A DNA stretch of 64,000 nt from Zeus faber (lineage: Eukaryota > Chordata > Actinopteri > Zeiformes > Zeidae): NCBI GenBank assembly GCA_960531495.1, contig OY482863.1, positions 7,715,000-7,778,999 on the forward strand, read 5' to 3'. Made by a program: the position numbers and the translations under genes. Under the pieces are notes generated by a model, which saw only the letters and a program-made list of their open reading frames with translations, was not told where the DNA came from and made no database searches. Below are positions 59,951 through 64,000 of the stretch, piece by piece. Every line of letters begins with the position of its first letter. The first letter of the stretch is position 1.

Positions 59951-61169
59951 ATAGGAAATCTAATGAGCCTTTGAGATGAAGTGCTCATATGATCCCACCC
60001 CTCATTGCACACTGACATTCAATCATGGCTTTCAACATGGATGCCACAGGTTCTTTTAAAGCTACTTGGGATGGCTATTATATTCACTTCTGATTGCAGA
60101 AGGCACTAGAATTGGCCATTTCATGCCCGAATCAAACCGGTTACATAACGTATGATTTAACGATATGCTGATGTGATCTGATGACGACGATTTGGCCTAC
60201 CGTCTACACGAAAACAGCATTTTGAAAGGAGGAGTAGGATAGAGAATTTTCAAAAACATGTTTTCCGCGTATTCGCGTGGAGGAAGTAAAGCGGAGCATC
60301 TTGAAAACACTGACGTCAGGACCTCAACTTTCGCGTCAGGAACCTACCAGCGATGACCGCCGACAGTTGTGTTGTTGACCGTGTCTCCATTAAGGGTTGA
60401 AAAGTCTTTCCAACTTTATGAATCGCGGCAATATGGTATTGCGTATGAATATTATTAGAAGAATATTAGAAGCTCAATTCGCTCCTATTGTATTGTTCTT
60501 CTGTTTTATGAGATATTATCGACCCTACTGGCTTGGAATGCTTATGTGAGCGTCTTAAATATATATTTTTAATTTCTAAACGGAAATAATGCGTTTTTAT
60601 ATAAATCCATGTGGACAAGGCCCTAAGAATCTGCTTAAAACCTGAAGTTCATCCTATGTTATCCTATGTAACACACGGTTAAAATACACTGGATCTTACT
60701 AATGAATAAGATTGGAGTGGTGTTATTCATTTTGTGTCAAATAAAAGGTTTCTGTGTCTGTGGCAGAAGATTGAGACGCAGTATTCCCAGTTGGTTGCAT
60801 ATTAATATAGCAGCAGGCTTTTATCATTGCGGTTACATGCTGTTTAAATGGTGCTTTTTCAACTTTCACCTTCAAATGTTTGCCTAGCCCATACCTTTGC
60901 TCATAACTATCACCCCATATCCAAAATTGCAAGTGAGCCTTGATTTAGCTTAACACAAAGCTTGAACCACCACAGAGGCACCCGTGATCAATCAAAGTCA
61001 AGGTAGGACTCTCTCCCGCCTGAATCAATGGTCTACCCTGAAGTAGCGCCCACTGAGGCGCTGTCAGTCCTTTGGCGTGACGGCCGGTGAGCACAGATAA
61101 AGACACGAGCGCGGTCAAACAAGCGTACCTTGATCTATTGTTCCAATCTTTTTCGCATGGGAGCCCTGT
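56061..61169. other. no gene supported
   Basis: Frames such as 57411-57809 (132 codons, minus) and 58042-58311 (89 codons, minus) lack recognisable domains. A GT run lies at 59913-59947. Otherwise nothing is recognised. Confidence 0.4.
59913..59947. repeat. (GT)n microsatellite
   Basis: Uninterrupted GT run of about 17 units. Confidence 0.95.
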
Positions 61170-61550
61170 TGTCAGGATCCTGCCCTGTGCTTGTTTGTTA
61201 TCTGTCCCTCTCTGGCTCCCTGTCTCTCTCTGAATCTCTCTGGCTCCCTCTGTCTCTCTGGCTCCCTGTCTGTCTGTCTCTGGTTCTGTCCCCCATTCAT
61301 TCTGTATTGGTCAGTGTTGATTCCCGATTCCCTGCCTGTTACTGGACCCTGATTCCCTGCCTGATCCTCTGCCTGTTTCCCTGGACCCTGGTTCACTACT
61401 GACTGTTCCCCTGTGTTTGGCCCCTAGCTGTTCTTCAATAAAACCTTTACCCTTGCACCAACTCCTGAGCCTCCTCCATGTCCTGCATAAAACCAGTCCC
61501 CTTTCAGCTTAACCCGCTAGGGAGTGTGTGAGGCAGATGCCTACATAACA
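61170..61550 (+). mobile_element. LTR-like block
   Basis: It begins TGTCAGGATCC, has CT-rich TCTCTGGCTCCC repeats, CCTGCCTGTTACTGG, AATAAAACC (about 61438) and ends CTACATAACA, resembling the gypsy LTRs at 3878 and 30070. The flanking 5-mers do not match, so the ends are less secure. Confidence 0.5.
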
Positions 61551-62199
61551 GGAGAAAATGGGGCAAAAAAAGGAGATCAATGCTCATCGGGTTCCACATA
61601 AGAGCCATTTCAGTTTTAATACCACCTCCCTGATGTGAAGAGATTATTTTTCTTCCCCCTTCAGTGGGTACAGGGTGGGTGGAGGAAAACTGACAGAAGG
61701 GGATGGGTGGGCTTCAACGGTGTAGTGCTTACTTTTCTTTGATGGGGAAATGAATATGGATTCATAACTGTGGAAGACTTCACACTGTTCTGTTTTCACT
61801 CAGCCATGAAGCAAGGGGGATTGGAATTAAGGCTATTAAATGGCACGGACGCAAGTTCAAACAATGTAAAATGTAATTTTCCCCGTGAGGCGCATACGTG
61901 CGGCTCATGAACGCATATGGGGCTGTGTGTGTGTGTGTGAGAGACAGATATTAGCGTGTGTGCCTACTGTACAACAAACATCCTTTAATGCATTGAAAAG
62001 TTGCCATCAGGCGCCATAAACCAAAGGCTGTCCAAGTCCCGAAGATAGGGGTGGGTGGGGAAAATGTGGAAATTACAGTGAGTGGCTTGAATCATACCGG
62101 AGCCAATTGTTGCCTCACTGTGATTGAAATGCCAAAGCACAACTCCCAAGGCATCAGCAAGCCTAGATCTACGTAGGAGTGGAAATCACTGCTATTCAT

Positions 62200-62902
62200 C
62201 GCCATTGTTCACATTGATCATAAATTCCCGTTCTGAAAAAATGGTGAGTGGTCTGTTTTCTGGTATGTAGTCGTATTTCCAATCCCAGATAGATTATTAC
62301 CATTATTGAAAATTGTGTTATAGGAAAGATCGTACAACATTCCAGTTTAAAAACGATGTGCGCAGATGGTTTCTTTTGTCGAGTTTATAAAAAATACAAA
62401 TTGACTTCTCACACAGAGACATTACATAAGTGCGATCTTGTACAGGCCCATCTTTAAAATAATTAGTTATATTTCAGCTAGCTTTACATGGCAGCAAATT
62501 TGCAAGGGTTTAAATAGTCTTAAATCGACGCACAGACAGCCGTGAACGGAACATATTGGCAAAAGAAACAGAGCTACTCATCAGGAAACCACAGCGGACA
62601 AAATGTTAGACATTCATGCAAAAGCCGTCAAGAGCCTTTGGATGGCAGAACCAACACAAGCGTATGAGGCATTGCAGTTAGATCGGCAGCAATGGAAAAG
62701 TACCAAAACAATTTTTTCCCTAAAGTTACTTGAGTCACTGGCATCCATGCTTAGTTCAGCAACGTAACCGGAGCCATAAATTAGAAATGTTTGCTAGTCC
62801 ACTTTTAACCAAAAAAAAACAAAAAAAACATGGTAAATAATAACCGAGGTCCTTGTATAACAAACGATGGAGTTTGGCGTTTTAACCGTTTTACGGTAAC
62901 CT
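62200..62902 (-). other. probable 3'UTR of the olfactomedin-family gene
   Basis: The DNA following the TAG on the minus strand is AT-rich, has no transposon signature that I recognise, and includes T-runs near 62810-62835. That is consistent with a 3' untranslated region. I could not find a canonical AATAAA on the minus strand in this stretch, so the cleavage site is unknown and the left limit is arbitrary. Confidence 0.35.
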
Positions 62903-63580
<678 letters not shown>

Positions 63581-64000
63581 CTACACCGGGAGGGGAGATG
63601 GGAGATGATGGATAGTGTAAATTTTGCTGCCGCCACGGCCCGATAAACACGCCAAAACATTCACATGCATCGCCGATGTACGGAAACCTCTAAAGGTTAA
63701 TCAATAAAAGGCTATTCTCCACATAATCCAGTCCATAAATATTACATGAATCACTGCACTCGGGACAAGAATAAATCAAGGGACGTGAGAATCTCTTTTA
63801 TTTATCTGTCTGAACTCACCCCTCATACACATATACCGCCACCACCACTGAGATATAAATCCCGCCAATCTTTGATTATGGTGATAAATCCATGCTTCAG
63901 TGGAAGCACAAAGCTAAACCTCACGGCCACCGGTGCGTCCCGGGGCCGTCGGAAGGCCCCGCTTCCATAACTCACCCTGCTGTTTGTTGTTGATGCGAGG
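63581..64000 (-). other. intron upstream of the terminal olfactomedin exon (partial)
   Basis: The sequence just upstream (minus strand) of the terminal exon is intronic. It ends in a pyrimidine-rich tract followed by GTAG at 63584-63581. No further coding homology is visible before the window edge, so the donor of the preceding exon lies outside. A 74-codon open frame on the plus strand here shows no recognisable family and is taken as chance. Confidence 0.8.

Overview
This window reads as intergenic and intronic DNA of a ray-finned (teleost) fish. There are no operons, ribosome-binding sites or densely packed genes. Dinucleotide microsatellites are abundant, and decayed fish-type transposons fill much of the sequence: tRNA-derived SINEs, hAT-like MITEs, CR1/L2-type LINE, Ty3/gypsy, BEL/Pao and DIRS remnants, and solo LTRs. 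The only host protein-coding sequence I can support firmly is the last coding exon of an olfactomedin-family gene (noelin type, most like olfm3) on the minus strand at 62903-63580. Its intron continues off the right edge, and the probable 3'UTR runs leftward from 62902.

Layout. 1-3500: mostly featureless, with a 15-bp minisatellite (536-650) and a TA-rich minisatellite flanked by a 24-bp direct repeat (2140-2600). 3505-5030: a SINE, a solo LTR (3878-4385) and a dispersed repeat. 6066-6520: a 21-bp minisatellite that creates long spurious ORFs. 6880-10690: single-copy-looking DNA with CA/GT repeats. 10690-11800: DIRS-like reverse transcriptase remnant. 13387-16840: a retroelement cluster (LINE 3' end, retroviral-type LTR with a 33-bp enhancer-like triplet, gypsy protease fragment, LINE endonuclease/RT). 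19040-24870: a solo LTR, an AT-rich tandem array and a decayed gypsy element from 5' LTR to an orphan integrase piece. 25200-36100: SINEs, MITEs, two convergent solo LTRs and one exon-like segment. 37900-43450: GA repeats, a nested MITE and a ~250-bp tandem array with tRNA-like boxes. 47745-48710: CA repeat, MITE end and a striking cluster of three perfect POU octamers. 50000-55800: a decayed BEL/Pao element interrupted by foreign DNA that looks like a promoter plus first exon, followed by an inverted duplicate of part of its gag. 56200-62200: mostly featureless, with one LTR-like block. 62200-64000: the olfactomedin-family gene end.

The genes do not form a pathway. The biology here is one brain/eye-type secreted glycoprotein gene followed by a long transposon-rich downstream region that may hold regulatory elements. 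I did not find a convincing new multi-gene system. The most useful leads are the triple-octamer cluster, the inverted BEL duplicate that shares a frameshift, the exon-like insertion inside BEL, the tandem tRNA-like units and several uncatalogued dispersed repeats with hairpins. Family assignments are from recognition of motifs, not from searches.
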